From Nocardioides limicola (GTDB lineage Bacteria > Actinomycetota > Actinomycetes > Propionibacteriales > Nocardioidaceae), in the NCBI RefSeq assembly GCF_016827675.1, contig NZ_JAERJA010000002.1:1-64000 (forward strand): a stretch of DNA of 64,000 nucleotides, given 5' to 3'. Under the pieces are notes generated by a model. That model was not told the DNA's origin. It did no database searches and worked only from the letters and a program-made list of their open reading frames with translations. The position numbers and the translations under genes are program-made. Below are positions 21,600 through 30,238 of the stretch, piece after piece; position 1 is the first letter of the stretch; each line of letters begins with the position of its first letter.

Positions 21600-22508
21600 C
21601 TACGAGCCTAGCACCCGACTCAGGGTGCAGCCGACACGGTCCACGGACAGGTGCCACGCCCGCCACCCGTCCGGGCACCGGCGCAGCAGTGCTGCGGCGC
21701 CCGAGTCGTCGGTGAACGCCAGCACCGAGGGTCCGGCCCCGGACACCACGGCCGGTACGCCGTCACCGCGCAGTTCGTGGATCAGCGCCAGCGAGTCCGG
21801 CATCGCCGGGCCCCGCTGCTCCTGGTGCAGCAGGTCCGCAGTGGCCGTGTGCAACCACTCGGGTCGGCCGGCCAGTGCCGCCACCAGCAGCGCCGCCTTG
21901 CCGGCGTTCGCGGCCGCGTCGGCGTGCGGCACCACCTCCGGCAGCAGACCTCGGGCCACCTCCGTGTGCAACGGGATCGAGGGCACGAAGACCACGGCGG
22001 AGACCTCGGCGGCCACCGGCGCATTGACGGCGTACCAACCTCCCGGAGCGCCCCCGGCGATCACGAAGCCGCCGAGGAGTGCGGGGGCGACGTTGTCGGG
22101 GTGTCCCTCCAGGTCGGCGGCGAGTCGGAGCGCCGCCTCGCGGTCGAGACGCTCCTCACCGTCGGCCACCAGCCCGCGAGCCAGGGTGATGCCACCCACG
22201 ATCGCGGCTGAGGAGGAGCCGAGCCCGCGACCGTGCGGGATGACGTTGCGGCAGGTCAGCCGGAGACCGGGCGCCTGCACGTCCATCGCCGTGAACGCGG
22301 CCCGCATCGCCCGGACCACCAGATGGCGCTCGTCGGTGGGCACCTCGCCGGCGCCCTCACCGAGGACCTCAACCTCGAGCCCGTCGGCGAGGATCTCGGC
22401 CTCGAGCTCGTCGTACCTGGCCAGCGCCAGGCCGAGCGAGTCGAATCCGGGCCCCAGGTTGGCCGAGGTGGCCGGGACCTGGACGCGGACCACACCGTCG
22501 ACGAACAC
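21600..22508 (-). CDS. thrB: Homoserine kinase
   Basis: This GHMP kinase phosphorylates homoserine to O-phosphohomoserine in threonine synthesis; the protein has about 302 aa. Motifs are VQVPATSANLGPGFDSLGLA (N-terminal motif 1), PHGRGLGSSSAAIVGG (the glycine-rich phosphate-binding loop) and GDGVPAVVSGAGPSVLAF (motif 3). The start is taken as the GTG at 22508, 11 bp after thrC; a GTG at 22493 would also serve. The longer frame to 22838 overlaps thrC and is rejected. Confidence 0.94.
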   Translation of the reverse strand: MFVDGVVRVQVPATSANLGPGFDSLGLALARYDELEAEILADGLEVEVLGEGAGEVPTDERHLVVRAMRAAFTAMDVQAPGLRLTCRNVIPHGRGLGSSSAAIVGGITLARGLVADGEERLDREAALRLAADLEGHPDNVAPALLGGFVIAGGAPGGWYAVNAPVAAEVSAVVFVPSIPLHTEVARGLLPEVVPHADAAANAGKAALLVAALAGRPEWLHTATADLLHQEQRGPAMPDSLALIHELRGDGVPAVVSGAGPSVLAFTDDSGAAALLRRCPDGWRAWHLSVDRVGCTLSRVLGS

Positions 22509-22519
22509 GGAACCGTGCC

Positions 22520-23599
22520 TCAGCTCAGGCCCGCGGCTGCCGCCGCGGCCTGCACGTCGACGTCGACCACTGCATCGGCACCCACCACGACACCCTCGAG
22601 CGCCGTGGCCGTGTCCTTGAGTCCGTGCCCGGTCACCGTGATGACCACCCGTGATCCGGCGTAGGAGTCGCCGGCCTCGATGTCGGCCAGCATCCCGGCG
22701 ATGCCGGCTGCCGAGGCCGGCTCCACGAAGACCCCCTCGCGACGGGCGAGGTCCCGCTGGGCGGTCAGGATCTGCTCGTCGGTGACCGCACGGAACCGGC
22801 CCCCCGACTCGGCGGCGGCCGCTTCGGCGAGCTGCCACGACGCGGGGTTGCCGATCCGGATCGCGGTCGCCTTGGTCTCCGGGTTCGGGAACGGCTTCCC
22901 GGTCACCAGCGGGGCTGCGCCCGCGGCCTGGAAGGCGCGCATCACCGGACGCTGGGAGGTGTGCCCGAGCTCGGCGTACTGCCGATAGCCCATCCAGTAC
23001 GCCGAGATGTTGCCGGCGTTGCCGACCGGGAGCAGGTGGTAGTCGGGGGCGTCACCGAGCCGGTCGACGACCTCGAACGCCGCCGTCTTCTGGCCCTGCA
23101 GGCGATGCGGATTCACCGAGTTCACCAGGGCCACCGGGTACTGCTCGGCCATGCTCCGGGACAGCCGGAGACAGTCGTCGAAGTTGCCGCGGACCATGAT
23201 CACCCGAGCGCCGTGCATCAGCGCCTGAGCCATCTTGCCCGCCGAGATCTTGCCCTCGGGGACCAGCACCACCGGAGTCACCCGCGCCTTGGCGGCGTAG
23301 GCGGCCATCGACGCGGACGTATTGCCGGTCGAGGCACAGACCACCGCCTCGGCCCCCTGGTGCACGGCCACCGACATCGCGGTGGTCATCCCCCGGTCCT
23401 TGAACGAGCCGGTCGGGTTGTCGCCCTCGACCTTGAGCCACACGTCGGCGCCGGTGGTCTCGGAGAGCCAGTCGCAGTGGACGAGCGGCGTGCCGCCCTC
23501 ACCCAGGGTGACGGCGGGCGTGCCTGCGGGGATGTCCAGGAGGTCCCGGTACTCCTCGATCACGCCGCGCCACTGATGGGCAGTGGCCAACCGGCTCAT
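22520..23599 (-). CDS. thrC: Threonine synthase
   Basis: This PLP enzyme converts O-phosphohomoserine to threonine (359 aa). [18 protein letters not shown] contains the PLP-binding lysine. [15 protein letters not shown] binds phosphate or substrate, and [16 protein letters not shown] is the PLP-phosphate loop. The start overlaps the hom stop by 4 bp (ATGA), so hom-thrC-thrB are translated as one coupled operon. Confidence 0.97.
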   Translation of the reverse strand: MSRLATAHQWRGVIEEYRDLLDIPAGTPAVTLGEGGTPLVHCDWLSETTGADVWLKVEGDNPTGSFKDRGMTTAMSVAVHQGAEAVVCASTGNTSASMAAYAAKARVTPVVLVPEGKISAGKMAQALMHGARVIMVRGNFDDCLRLSRSMAEQYPVALVNSVNPHRLQGQKTAAFEVVDRLGDAPDYHLLPVGNAGNISAYWMGYRQYAELGHTSQRPVMRAFQAAGAAPLVTGKPFPNPETKATAIRIGNPASWQLAEAAAAESGGRFRAVTDEQILTAQRDLARREGVFVEPASAAGIAGMLADIEAGDSYAGSRVVITVTGHGLKDTATALEGVVVGADAVVDVDVQAAAAAAGLS

Positions 23600-24918
23600 T
23601 CCTCGTCGCCTTCCACGCGCATCACCGAGGTGACCTGGTGCACGATCTCCATGCGTTCCAACTCCTCGACCGTCGCCGACAGTTGGGCATCGGTGGCCCG
23701 GTGCGAGACCACCACCAGTTGGGCGTCCGCTCCTCGGCCTTCCTGGTGGACCGTGCGGATCGAGACTCCGTGCTCGGCGAACGCGGTGGCCACCGCGGCC
23801 AGCACACCGGTGCGGTCATCGACGTCGACGGCGACGTGGTAGCGGGTCAGCGTCTCCCCCATCGGCAGCACGGCACGATCGGCGTACGCCGACTCGCCGA
23901 CCCCGCGGGTGTGCGCCAGCAGGTTGCGGGCCACGGTGACCAGGTCGCCCAGCACTGCGGACGCGGTGGGCGCACCGCCGGCACCGGGCCCGTAGAACAT
24001 CAGCTCGCCTGCCGCCTCGGACTCGACGAAGACGGCGTTGAAGGCGCCGCGGACCGATGCCAGCGGGTGGCTGGTCGGGATCATCGCCGGGTGCACCCGC
24101 ACTGCGACCGCCTCCCCGCCACCGTCGATGCCCCGGAGCTCGGCGATCGCGAGCAGCTTCACCACGCAGCCCATGTCCGCAGCCGAGGCGATGTCGGCGG
24201 CGGTGACGCCGGTGATCCCCTCCCGGTGCACGTCGTCGACGGTGATCCGCGAGTGGAACGCCAACGAGGCCAGGATCGCGGCCTTGGCGGCGGCGTCGAA
24301 GCCCTCGACGTCGGCGGTGGGGTCGGCTTCGGCGTAGCCGAGCTGCTGGGCCTCTTCGAGGGCCTCGGCGAAGCCGGCGCCCGAGGTGGTCATCTTGTCC
24401 AGGATGAAGTTGGCGGTGCCGTTGACGATGCCGAGCACCTTGGTCACCCGGTCCCCGGCCAGCGACTCCCGCAGCGGCCTCAGGATCGGGATGGCGCCGG
24501 CCACTGCCGCTTCGTAGTAGAGGTCCCGGCCGGCCTTCTCGGCGGCGGCGAACAGCGTCGGTCCGTCCTCGGCCAGCAACGCCTTGTTGGCGGTGACTAC
24601 TGAGGCGCCGCCCTCGAGGGCGGCCAGGATCAGGCTCCGGGCCGGTTCGATCCCGCCGATCACCTCGACCACCAGGTCGACGTCGTCCCGGGTGACCAGC
24701 GCATGGGGGTCGGTGGTGAGCAGGTCAGCGGGCACCTCGACCTCGCGCGGCGCGTCGAGTCGACGGACCGCGACGCCGGCGAGTTGCACCGGTGCTCCGA
24801 TCCGCATCGCGAGGTCATCCGCCTGCTCGGTGAGGAGCCGCACCACCTGCGACCCCACGGAGCCGCAGCCGAGCACGGCGACCCGCAGCGGCCGCCCGTC
24901 AGACTTGTCGTAGGTCAC
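23596..24918 (-). CDS. hom: Homoserine dehydrogenase
   Basis: This enzyme reduces aspartate semialdehyde to homoserine, the branch point for threonine and methionine. The 440-aa protein has the Rossmann motif [17 protein letters not shown], the substrate region [28 protein letters not shown], and [20 protein letters not shown] with catalytic Lys and Asp residues. A C-terminal ACT domain (about residues 360-436, [20 protein letters not shown]) suggests feedback inhibition by threonine. The GTG at 24918 has no Shine-Dalgarno but a TACCCT -10 box 6 bp upstream. Confidence 0.97.
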   Translation of the reverse strand: MTYDKSDGRPLRVAVLGCGSVGSQVVRLLTEQADDLAMRIGAPVQLAGVAVRRLDAPREVEVPADLLTTDPHALVTRDDVDLVVEVIGGIEPARSLILAALEGGASVVTANKALLAEDGPTLFAAAEKAGRDLYYEAAVAGAIPILRPLRESLAGDRVTKVLGIVNGTANFILDKMTTSGAGFAEALEEAQQLGYAEADPTADVEGFDAAAKAAILASLAFHSRITVDDVHREGITGVTAADIASAADMGCVVKLLAIAELRGIDGGGEAVAVRVHPAMIPTSHPLASVRGAFNAVFVESEAAGELMFYGPGAGGAPTASAVLGDLVTVARNLLAHTRGVGESAYADRAVLPMGETLTRYHVAVDVDDRTGVLAAVATAFAEHGVSIRTVHQEGRGADAQLVVVSHRATDAQLSATVEELERMEIVHQVTSVMRVEGDEE

Positions 24919-24924
24919 CGGGCA

Positions 24925-24930
24925 AGGGTA
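24925..24930 (-). promoter_or_regulatory. -10 box (TACCCT) for leaderless hom mRNA
   Basis: On the minus strand TACCCT is followed by TGCCCG and then the hom GTG. The 6-bp spacing would put the transcript start at the start codon. argS has the same arrangement with the same TGCCCG spacer. Confidence 0.55.
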
Positions 24931-24986
24931 TCCGCGCCCGCTCCCCGGCTGCGCCGGGTGCCCACCCCACGGTCGTCGGCGGAGCC

Positions 24987-25017
24987 GTTCCGCGCGGGTC
25001 CGGGGCGGCGGCGGAAC
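24987..25017 (-). terminator. Possible hairpin after lysA
   Basis: GTTCCGC and GCGGAAC form a 7-bp stem around a GC-rich 17-nt loop, starting 3 bp after the lysA stop. There is no U tract. If active it would separate lysA from the hom promoter. Confidence 0.35.
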
Positions 25018-25020
25018 AGC

Positions 25021-26433
25021 TCAGCCGAGGTCGGTGGCCAGCAGGTCATCGACGGTCTCCCGGCGGACGATCACCCGGGCTTCACCGTCCTTGACGGCGA
25101 TCACCGGAGGTCGCAGGGAGTGGTTGTAGTTCGAGGCCATCGAGCGGCAGTAGGCGCCGGTGCCGGGGACCGCGATCAGGTCACCGGGTCTCACGTCGCC
25201 GGGCAGGAACTCGTCACGGACCACGATGTCCCCGGCCTCGCAATGCTTGCCGACCACCCGGGAGATGGTGGCCGGGATCGGGGAGGCTCGGTTGGCCAGC
25301 GTGGCCGAGTAGTCGGCGTCGTACAGGGCGGTGCGGATGTTGTCGCTCATCCCGCCGTCCACGGAGACGTAGCTGCGTTGCGCGCCGCCGTCGAGGGCGA
25401 CCTGCTTGACGGTGCCGACGGTGTAGACGGTGCACATCGACGGCCCGACGATGGCGCGTCCGGGCTCGATCGACAACTGCGGGCGAGCCACACCCTGGGC
25501 GCGGCACTCGTGGTCGACGATCTGGTTCATCGCCGCAGCCAGGACCGCGGGCGTGCTCGGATCGTCCTGGGTGGTGTAGGCGATGCCGAAGCCGCCACCG
25601 AGATCCATCTCCGGCATGGTCAGCCCCAGGTCGCGCTCGATCTGAGCGTGCAGGGTGAGCACCCGCCGGGCGGCCACCTCGAAGCCGGAGGCGTCGAAGA
25701 TCTGGCTGCCGATGTGCGAGTGCAGTCCGAGCACCTCGATGCCGTCCGCCTCGTGCAGGCGACGGACTGCGGCCAGCGCGTCGCCGCTGGTGATCGAGAA
25801 GCCGAACTTCTGGTCCTCGTGGGCGGTGGCGATGTACTCGTGGGTGTGCGCCTCGACGCCGGCGGTGACCCGGACCATCACCCGCGGCCGCACCTCGGTC
25901 GAGCCTCTCGAGACCAGCTCAGCTGCGATCGTCTCCAGGCGCTCGATCTCGTGCAGGGAGTCGACGATGATCCGCCCCACACCCTCGGCCACCGCGCGAC
26001 GCAGCTCCAGGAGTGTCTTGTTGTTGCCGTGGTAGCCGATCCGCGCCGGGTCGACGTCGGCACGCAGCGCCACCGTCAACTCGCCGTCGGAGCAGACGTC
26101 CAGGCTCAGGCCCTCCTCGGCCACCCATCGGGCCACCGCGGTGCACAGGAACGCCTTCCCGGCGTAGTAGACGTCCCAGCCGGCGAAGGCGTCCCGGAAG
26201 GCCGCCGCCCGGGAGCGGAAGTCGGCCTCGTCCAGGATGTACGCCGGGGTGTTGTGCTCGGCGACCAGGTCCGGCAGGGCGATCCCGCCGACGTGCAGCA
26301 CTCCCGCGTCGTCCTTACGGGCCGTGCTCGGCCACAGTTGGCTCTCCAACCGGTTGACGTCCTCGGGGGCACGCAGCCAGGCCGGCCCGGCCAGCGCGCC
26401 GGGGGCATGGGCCCACCCTGCTTCGTGGGTCAT
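25021..26433 (-). CDS. lysA: Diaminopimelate decarboxylase
   Basis: This PLP enzyme decarboxylates meso-diaminopimelate to lysine (470 aa). It has the PLP lysine in VYYAGKAFLC, substrate/PLP loops LHSHIGSQIFD and LDLGGGFGIAY-like DLGGGFGIAY, EPGRAIVG, and the C-terminal CESGD-type motif altered here to HCEAGDIVV. The ATG at 26433 has GTGAGGG upstream. It begins 7 bp after the argS stop, so argS-lysA form an operon, a common actinobacterial arrangement. Confidence 0.97.
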   Translation of the reverse strand: MTHEAGWAHAPGALAGPAWLRAPEDVNRLESQLWPSTARKDDAGVLHVGGIALPDLVAEHNTPAYILDEADFRSRAAAFRDAFAGWDVYYAGKAFLCTAVARWVAEEGLSLDVCSDGELTVALRADVDPARIGYHGNNKTLLELRRAVAEGVGRIIVDSLHEIERLETIAAELVSRGSTEVRPRVMVRVTAGVEAHTHEYIATAHEDQKFGFSITSGDALAAVRRLHEADGIEVLGLHSHIGSQIFDASGFEVAARRVLTLHAQIERDLGLTMPEMDLGGGFGIAYTTQDDPSTPAVLAAAMNQIVDHECRAQGVARPQLSIEPGRAIVGPSMCTVYTVGTVKQVALDGGAQRSYVSVDGGMSDNIRTALYDADYSATLANRASPIPATISRVVGKHCEAGDIVVRDEFLPGDVRPGDLIAVPGTGAYCRSMASNYNHSLRPPVIAVKDGEARVIVRRETVDDLLATDLG

Positions 26434-26440
26434 CGCGCCC

Positions 26441-28126
26441 TCACATCCGCTCCGGAGCGGTCACGCCGAGCAGGTCGAGTCCCCCCGCCAGCACGATCCG
26501 GGTGGCCACCACCAGCATCAGTCGCGCCTCGTTGGTGGCCGTCACCGGCTCGTCGCCTTGCGGGAGCATCCGGCACTCGCGGGTGTCGTACCACTTGTTG
26601 AAGACCGAGGCGGTGTCCTCGAGGTAGCGGGCGATCCGGTGAGGTTCGCGCAGCTCGGCCGCACTGGCCACCACCCGCGGGAACTCCGCCAGTGCCCGGA
26701 GGAGTTCACCGTCCCGCTCGTGGACCAGCAGCGACGGGTCGTAGTCGGCTCCCGAACCCGTGGGGTCGGGGACCTGCATGCCCAGGTCGACTGCATTCTC
26801 GATCATCCGGCAGGTGCGGGCGTGGGCGTACTGCACGTAGTAGACCGGGTTGTCGTTGGACGCCTTGGTGATCTCGGCGATGTCCAGGGCCAACGGACTG
26901 TCCGCGGGGTAGCGGGCCAACGAGTACCGCAGCGCATCGACGCCGATCTCCTCGGCGAGTTCGGACAGGGTGACGATGGTGCCCGCGCGCTTGGAGAGCC
27001 GCACCTCGGCGCCGTCGCGCATGATCTTGACCAACTGGCCGATCATCACGTCGAGCGTCTGCGCAGGATCGTCGCCGACACAGGCGGCCATCGCCTTGAG
27101 CCGGCCCACGTACCCGTGGTGGTCGGCCCCCAGCAGATAGATGCAGTGGTCGAAGCCGCGGGCGCGCTTGTTGAGGTAGTAGGCGGTGTCGGAGGCGAAG
27201 TAGGTCAGCTCGCCGTCGGACTTGATCAGCACTCGGTCCTTGTCGTCGCCGAAGTCGGTGGTGCGCATCCACAGCGCGCCCTCGTGTTCGTAGACGTGCC
27301 CCAGGTCCTTCAGGCGGGCCAGAGTGTCGGGCACCGAGCCGGAGTCGTGCAGGGACAGCTCGGAGAACCAGACGTCGAAGTGGGTGTGGAACGACTCCAG
27401 TTGCTGCTGCTGCTCGCGGAGCTGGATCCGGTACGCCTCCTCGCGCACCGCCACCCGCCGCTCATCGGCAGGGAGGTCGAAGATGCCGGGGCTGGCCGCC
27501 GCCACCTGCTTGGCCAGATCGTCGATGTAGCCGCCGGCGTACCCATCCTCGGGCGTGGGCTGCCCGAGCGCCGCCGCGATGATGGAGTCGGCGAAGTGAT
27601 TCATCTGCACGCCGCGGTCGTTGATGTAGAACTCGCGGGTGACCTCGGCCCCGGCCGCTGCCAGCACCCGACCGATGGCGTCCCCGAGCACCGCCCACCG
27701 GGTGTGTCCGAGGTGCAGCGGCCCGGTCGGGTTGGCCGAGATGAACTCGACGTTGATCGACTGGCCGGCCAGGGTGCGGGTGTGGCCGTAGGTCGCGCCG
27801 GCCGCGACGATGTCGGCGGCGACCCGGCCCTGGGCGCCGGCGGAGACGGAGATGTTGAGGAATCCCGGACCGGCCACCTCGACGCCGAGGATTCCCTCGA
27901 CCGCCCGGAGCTGATCGGCCAGGAGCTCACCGAACGCCCGCGGGTTCATCCCGGACTTCTTGGCCAACTGGAGCGCCACGTTGGTGGCGTAGTCGCCGTG
28001 ACCCTTCTGCCGGGGTCGCTCCACCGCCACGTCGGCTGGCACGCCGTCGGCGAGGACCAACTGGCCCTGGTCGACCAGCGAATGCAGGGCGTCAACGATG
28101 TGCGTGGAGAGCTGCGCGGGGGTCAC
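26441..28126 (-). CDS. argS: Arginyl-tRNA synthetase
   Basis: This class I synthetase has 561 aa. Motifs are NPTGPLHLGHTRWAVLGDAI (HIGH region) and RLSKRAGTIVTL in the KMSKS-loop position. The C-terminal anticodon-binding DALR domain contains YVQYAHARTCRMIENA. The GTG at 28126 lacks a ribosome binding site but has TAGGCT 6 bp upstream. It lies next to a tRNA-Arg gene on the opposite strand, about 85 bp away. Confidence 0.97.
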   Translation of the reverse strand: MTPAQLSTHIVDALHSLVDQGQLVLADGVPADVAVERPRQKGHGDYATNVALQLAKKSGMNPRAFGELLADQLRAVEGILGVEVAGPGFLNISVSAGAQGRVAADIVAAGATYGHTRTLAGQSINVEFISANPTGPLHLGHTRWAVLGDAIGRVLAAAGAEVTREFYINDRGVQMNHFADSIIAAALGQPTPEDGYAGGYIDDLAKQVAAASPGIFDLPADERRVAVREEAYRIQLREQQQQLESFHTHFDVWFSELSLHDSGSVPDTLARLKDLGHVYEHEGALWMRTTDFGDDKDRVLIKSDGELTYFASDTAYYLNKRARGFDHCIYLLGADHHGYVGRLKAMAACVGDDPAQTLDVMIGQLVKIMRDGAEVRLSKRAGTIVTLSELAEEIGVDALRYSLARYPADSPLALDIAEITKASNDNPVYYVQYAHARTCRMIENAVDLGMQVPDPTGSGADYDPSLLVHERDGELLRALAEFPRVVASAAELREPHRIARYLEDTASVFNKWYDTRECRMLPQGDEPVTATNEARLMLVVATRIVLAGGLDLLGVTAPERM

Positions 28127-28132
28127 CGGGCA

Positions 28133-28138
28133 AGCCTA
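28133..28138 (-). promoter_or_regulatory. -10 box (TAGGCT) for leaderless argS mRNA
   Basis: The minus strand reads TAGGCT, then TGCCCG, then GTGACC. The sequence from the T ending the -10 box through the first five start-region bases (T-TGCCCG-GTGACC) is the same as at hom. Confidence 0.6.
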
Positions 28139-28212
28139 TCGGGGGGTGTCGGTTTCTCCTGCAGCGATATCGAGCGGTAAGGTTCCATCTCGCATCCTCC
28201 GAACGGATGCGT

Positions 28213-28288
28213 GCCTTCGTAGCTCAGGGGATAGAGCACTGGTTTCCGGTACCAGGTGTCGCAGGTTCGAATCCTGCCGAAGGCGCCA
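28213..28288 (+). tRNA. tRNA-Arg (anticodon CCG)
   Basis: A full cloverleaf is visible: acceptor GCCTTCG/CGAAGGC, D arm GCTC-AGGGGATA-GAGC, anticodon arm CTGGT-TTCCGGT-ACCAG with anticodon CCG, and T arm GCAGG-TTCGAAT-CCTGC. Discriminator G is followed by an encoded CCA. It reads CGG codons, frequent in this GC-rich genome. Confidence 0.96.
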
Positions 28289-28291
28289 TGT

Positions 28292-28307
28292 GATGTCTCA
28301 AGACATC
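28292..28307. repeat. Short perfect inverted repeat just 3' of tRNA-Arg
   Basis: GATGTCT-CA-AGACATC lies 3 bp after the tRNA CCA end. It could be a small terminator. The minus-strand reading TGTCAACGATGTCTTGAGAC also resembles ends of some IS481-type elements, from memory only, and no transposase is present nearby. Confidence 0.5.
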
Positions 28308-28351
28308 GTTGACAGGCGGCCGTGGGTGCCGGCCCCGCGCTGGTGCGCCGG

Positions 28352-29425
28352 TCAGGACAACCGATAGAAGCGCCAGAACCCGAAGCCCTCGATCGGGAGG
28401 ACCTCGAACGCGCCGAACCCGGCCGCCTCTCCGTACCCCTGCAACGTCGACGGGCGCATCACCGTCCCGGTGCCCACGCTCGGGGGTGACGAGAGCCCGT
28501 CCGGCAGGCAGACGAAGAGGCTGAAGCCGTACATGATCCGCTCCAGTTCGTCGCCGTCCGGAGCGAACGCGTCGGCGACGGCCTCGTCCATCACGACCAG
28601 CGAACCCCCGGGGGCGAGCGTCCTCCGGACCGCACTGAGGACCTCGACCGGACGGGGCATGTCGTGCACGCACTCGAAGGCGAAGGCCACGTCCACCGTG
28701 GCGTCGGGCAGAGCCGCCGCATCCTGGCATACGAATCTCACGCGGTCGCTGACGCCGGCGTCGCGGGCGTTCGTCACGGCAAGGTCGATCGAGGGCTGGT
28801 CGATGTCGACGCCCAGCACGGTGGCCCCGGGGTAGGCACGGGCCAGGGCGATGCTTGACCAGCCGCCGCCACAGCCCACGTCGAGCACCCGACAACCGGG
28901 AGCAGCGAGGGCGTCGTGGATCGCGGGCACACCGGCGAGTGCGGGGCCGAGTTGCTTCTCGTACCAGGGACGGTTGGCGTCGGCCTGCGACTCCCGCGCG
29001 TCATCGCCGAGGGTGTCCCAACTGACTCCACCGCCATGGCGGTAGGCATCGAGGAGCCGGGGCAGCGCAGGTCCCACCGCCCCGAGCATCCTGCCCAGGG
29101 GCGCCAGGTACACCAGGCTCGTCGGGTCCGTCATCACCTCGGCGGTGCTGGCCGGGATAGCGAAGCGACGTTCGTCGGGGGCGCCCTCGGACTCGACCTC
29201 CAACAGGCCGGCCACGGCCTGCTGCTCGAGCCACTCCCGGGCGTAGCGAGCCTGGGTGTCGGTCCGCCGGGCGAGTTCGACCGCGCTGGCGGGCCCGTCG
29301 ACGACCAGGGAGCGATACCAACCCAGACGGTCTCCCACATAGACCGACATGATCTCGACCGTGCCAAGGAGGGAGCCGAACAGGCGCTCCGCCACCTCGT
29401 CCGCCGTCTGCTGCGTGGCGTTCAT
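28352..29425 (-). CDS. SAM-dependent methyltransferase with N-terminal winged-helix-like domain
   Basis: The 357-residue protein begins MNATQQTADEVAERLFGSLL. Residues about 1-100 resemble the helical/winged-helix N-terminus of O-methyltransferase-like proteins (ELARRTDTQARYAREWLEQQ). The Rossmann domain then shows GCRVLDVGCGGGWSSIALA (motif I), TVLGVDIDQPSID, and a FAFECVHDMPRP-type motif IV. It resembles Rv2258c-type methyltransferases whose substrate is unknown. No pathway neighbours are evident. The ATG at 29425 has GATAGT 6 bp upstream and no ribosome binding site, so it is probably leaderless. Confidence 0.85.
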   Translation of the reverse strand: MNATQQTADEVAERLFGSLLGTVEIMSVYVGDRLGWYRSLVVDGPASAVELARRTDTQARYAREWLEQQAVAGLLEVESEGAPDERRFAIPASTAEVMTDPTSLVYLAPLGRMLGAVGPALPRLLDAYRHGGGVSWDTLGDDARESQADANRPWYEKQLGPALAGVPAIHDALAAPGCRVLDVGCGGGWSSIALARAYPGATVLGVDIDQPSIDLAVTNARDAGVSDRVRFVCQDAAALPDATVDVAFAFECVHDMPRPVEVLSAVRRTLAPGGSLVVMDEAVADAFAPDGDELERIMYGFSLFVCLPDGLSSPPSVGTGTVMRPSTLQGYGEAAGFGAFEVLPIEGFGFWRFYRLS

Positions 29426-29431
29426 CCGTCC

Positions 29432-29437
29432 ACTATC
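29432..29437 (-). promoter_or_regulatory. -10 box (GATAGT) for the methyltransferase
   Basis: GATAGT ends 6 bp before the ATG at 29425, with GGACGG between them. Confidence 0.5.
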
Positions 29438-29475
29438 CCCCTTCTCAAGGCCCTGGTCGAGCGACCTTGACGTGG

Positions 29476-30165
29476 TCACCGTCCGCCGGCCTGGCCGGCT
29501 GCGTCGCGGCCCGGGTTCACTCCCGGGGGAACGTTGTGCTGCGCGTGCTCCGGCGGGGCCGGGGCGTCGGAGTTCCTCGGCTCGGGGGTGTCCGGCTTGT
29601 TCGGGCTCTTCGGCTCCGGGGTGTTCGGCTTGTTCGGCTTCTCAGGCGTGGCGGTGGGGGTGGGGGTGGGGGTGGGGGTGGGCATCGTCGGCACCGGCCG
29701 AGGCGGCGCAGATGGGGACGGCTCCGCCTGGGACGACTCGGGTCGGTCCGGGCTGGAGTGCGGATCGCCGGTGGCCGGCTTGCCGTCGCCATCCCCCGCT
29801 CCGACACCCGATTCCGCTGGCCCGGCGCCGGTGTCGTGCGTGGCCCCGCCCGGGCGGGTGGCGGGGTGCTCGCCGCCGGAGGAGTGCTCGGCTTCACCCG
29901 CGACGAGTTCGTCAGGGTCATCGACACCGTCGGGGTCGCCCGTGATCGCGGTCGGATTCCCCCAGGCACTGCCGACCGGGGCGATCACCACGCCAGGCAG
30001 CACCGGGGTGATGGTGGCGACGATGTCGAGGCCGCCCACCAGGACGGCCTTCGGACGGCTCTCCTGCTGCTGAGGCCTGGGCGCGAAGGTGTGCGAGATC
30101 GCCAGGACGCAGGCGAGGCTGACCGCCACGAAACCCCAGATCGGACCCCGATGCTCCCGACTCAC
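29476..30165 (-). CDS. Membrane-anchored protein with Pro/Thr-rich tail, unknown function
   Basis: I do not recognise this 229-residue protein. It starts VSREHRGPIWGFVAVSLACV with a single membrane helix (about residues 9-28). A short conserved segment follows (VLVGGLDIVATITPVLPGVV) and then an acidic, disordered region. The C-terminal third is rich in Pro, Thr, Lys and Glu (PTPTPTPTPTATPEKPNKP), like wall-spanning spacers. The GTG at 30165 has GGGAGGAGAG upstream. The next gene upstream is a paralogue with the same VSREHR start and LPG-V-AP segment. It is probably exported with the tail outside. The repeat DNA at 29656-29682 can form a G-quadruplex. Confidence 0.75.
   Translation of the reverse strand: MSREHRGPIWGFVAVSLACVLAISHTFAPRPQQQESRPKAVLVGGLDIVATITPVLPGVVIAPVGSAWGNPTAITGDPDGVDDPDELVAGEAEHSSGGEHPATRPGGATHDTGAGPAESGVGAGDGDGKPATGDPHSSPDRPESSQAEPSPSAPPRPVPTMPTPTPTPTPTATPEKPNKPNTPEPKSPNKPDTPEPRNSDAPAPPEHAQHNVPPGVNPGRDAAGQAGGR
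29656..29682 (+). repeat. G-run repeat (GGGGGT)n, quadruplex-forming
   Basis: Four runs of five G and one run of three G are separated by single T bases on the plus strand. They encode the PTPTPT segment on the minus strand. Single-base loops are the most stable intramolecular quadruplex class. Confidence 0.9.
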
Positions 30166-30238
30166 GCCTCTCCTCCCACATGCCCCACCCACCAGTGTGG
30201 CGCGGAACGTCGGAGGACGCAGCCGAAGACGGATTCCT

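Noticed and set aside
21509..21715. Possible small gene in the region upstream of rho
   Set aside because: Frames there have no ribosome binding site and mostly overlap thrB; their composition is arginine-rich shadow.
24919..25020. Region before hom considered for a T-box or peptide-leader attenuator
   Set aside because: The hom -10 box is 6 bp from the start codon, leaving no leader to hold an attenuator.
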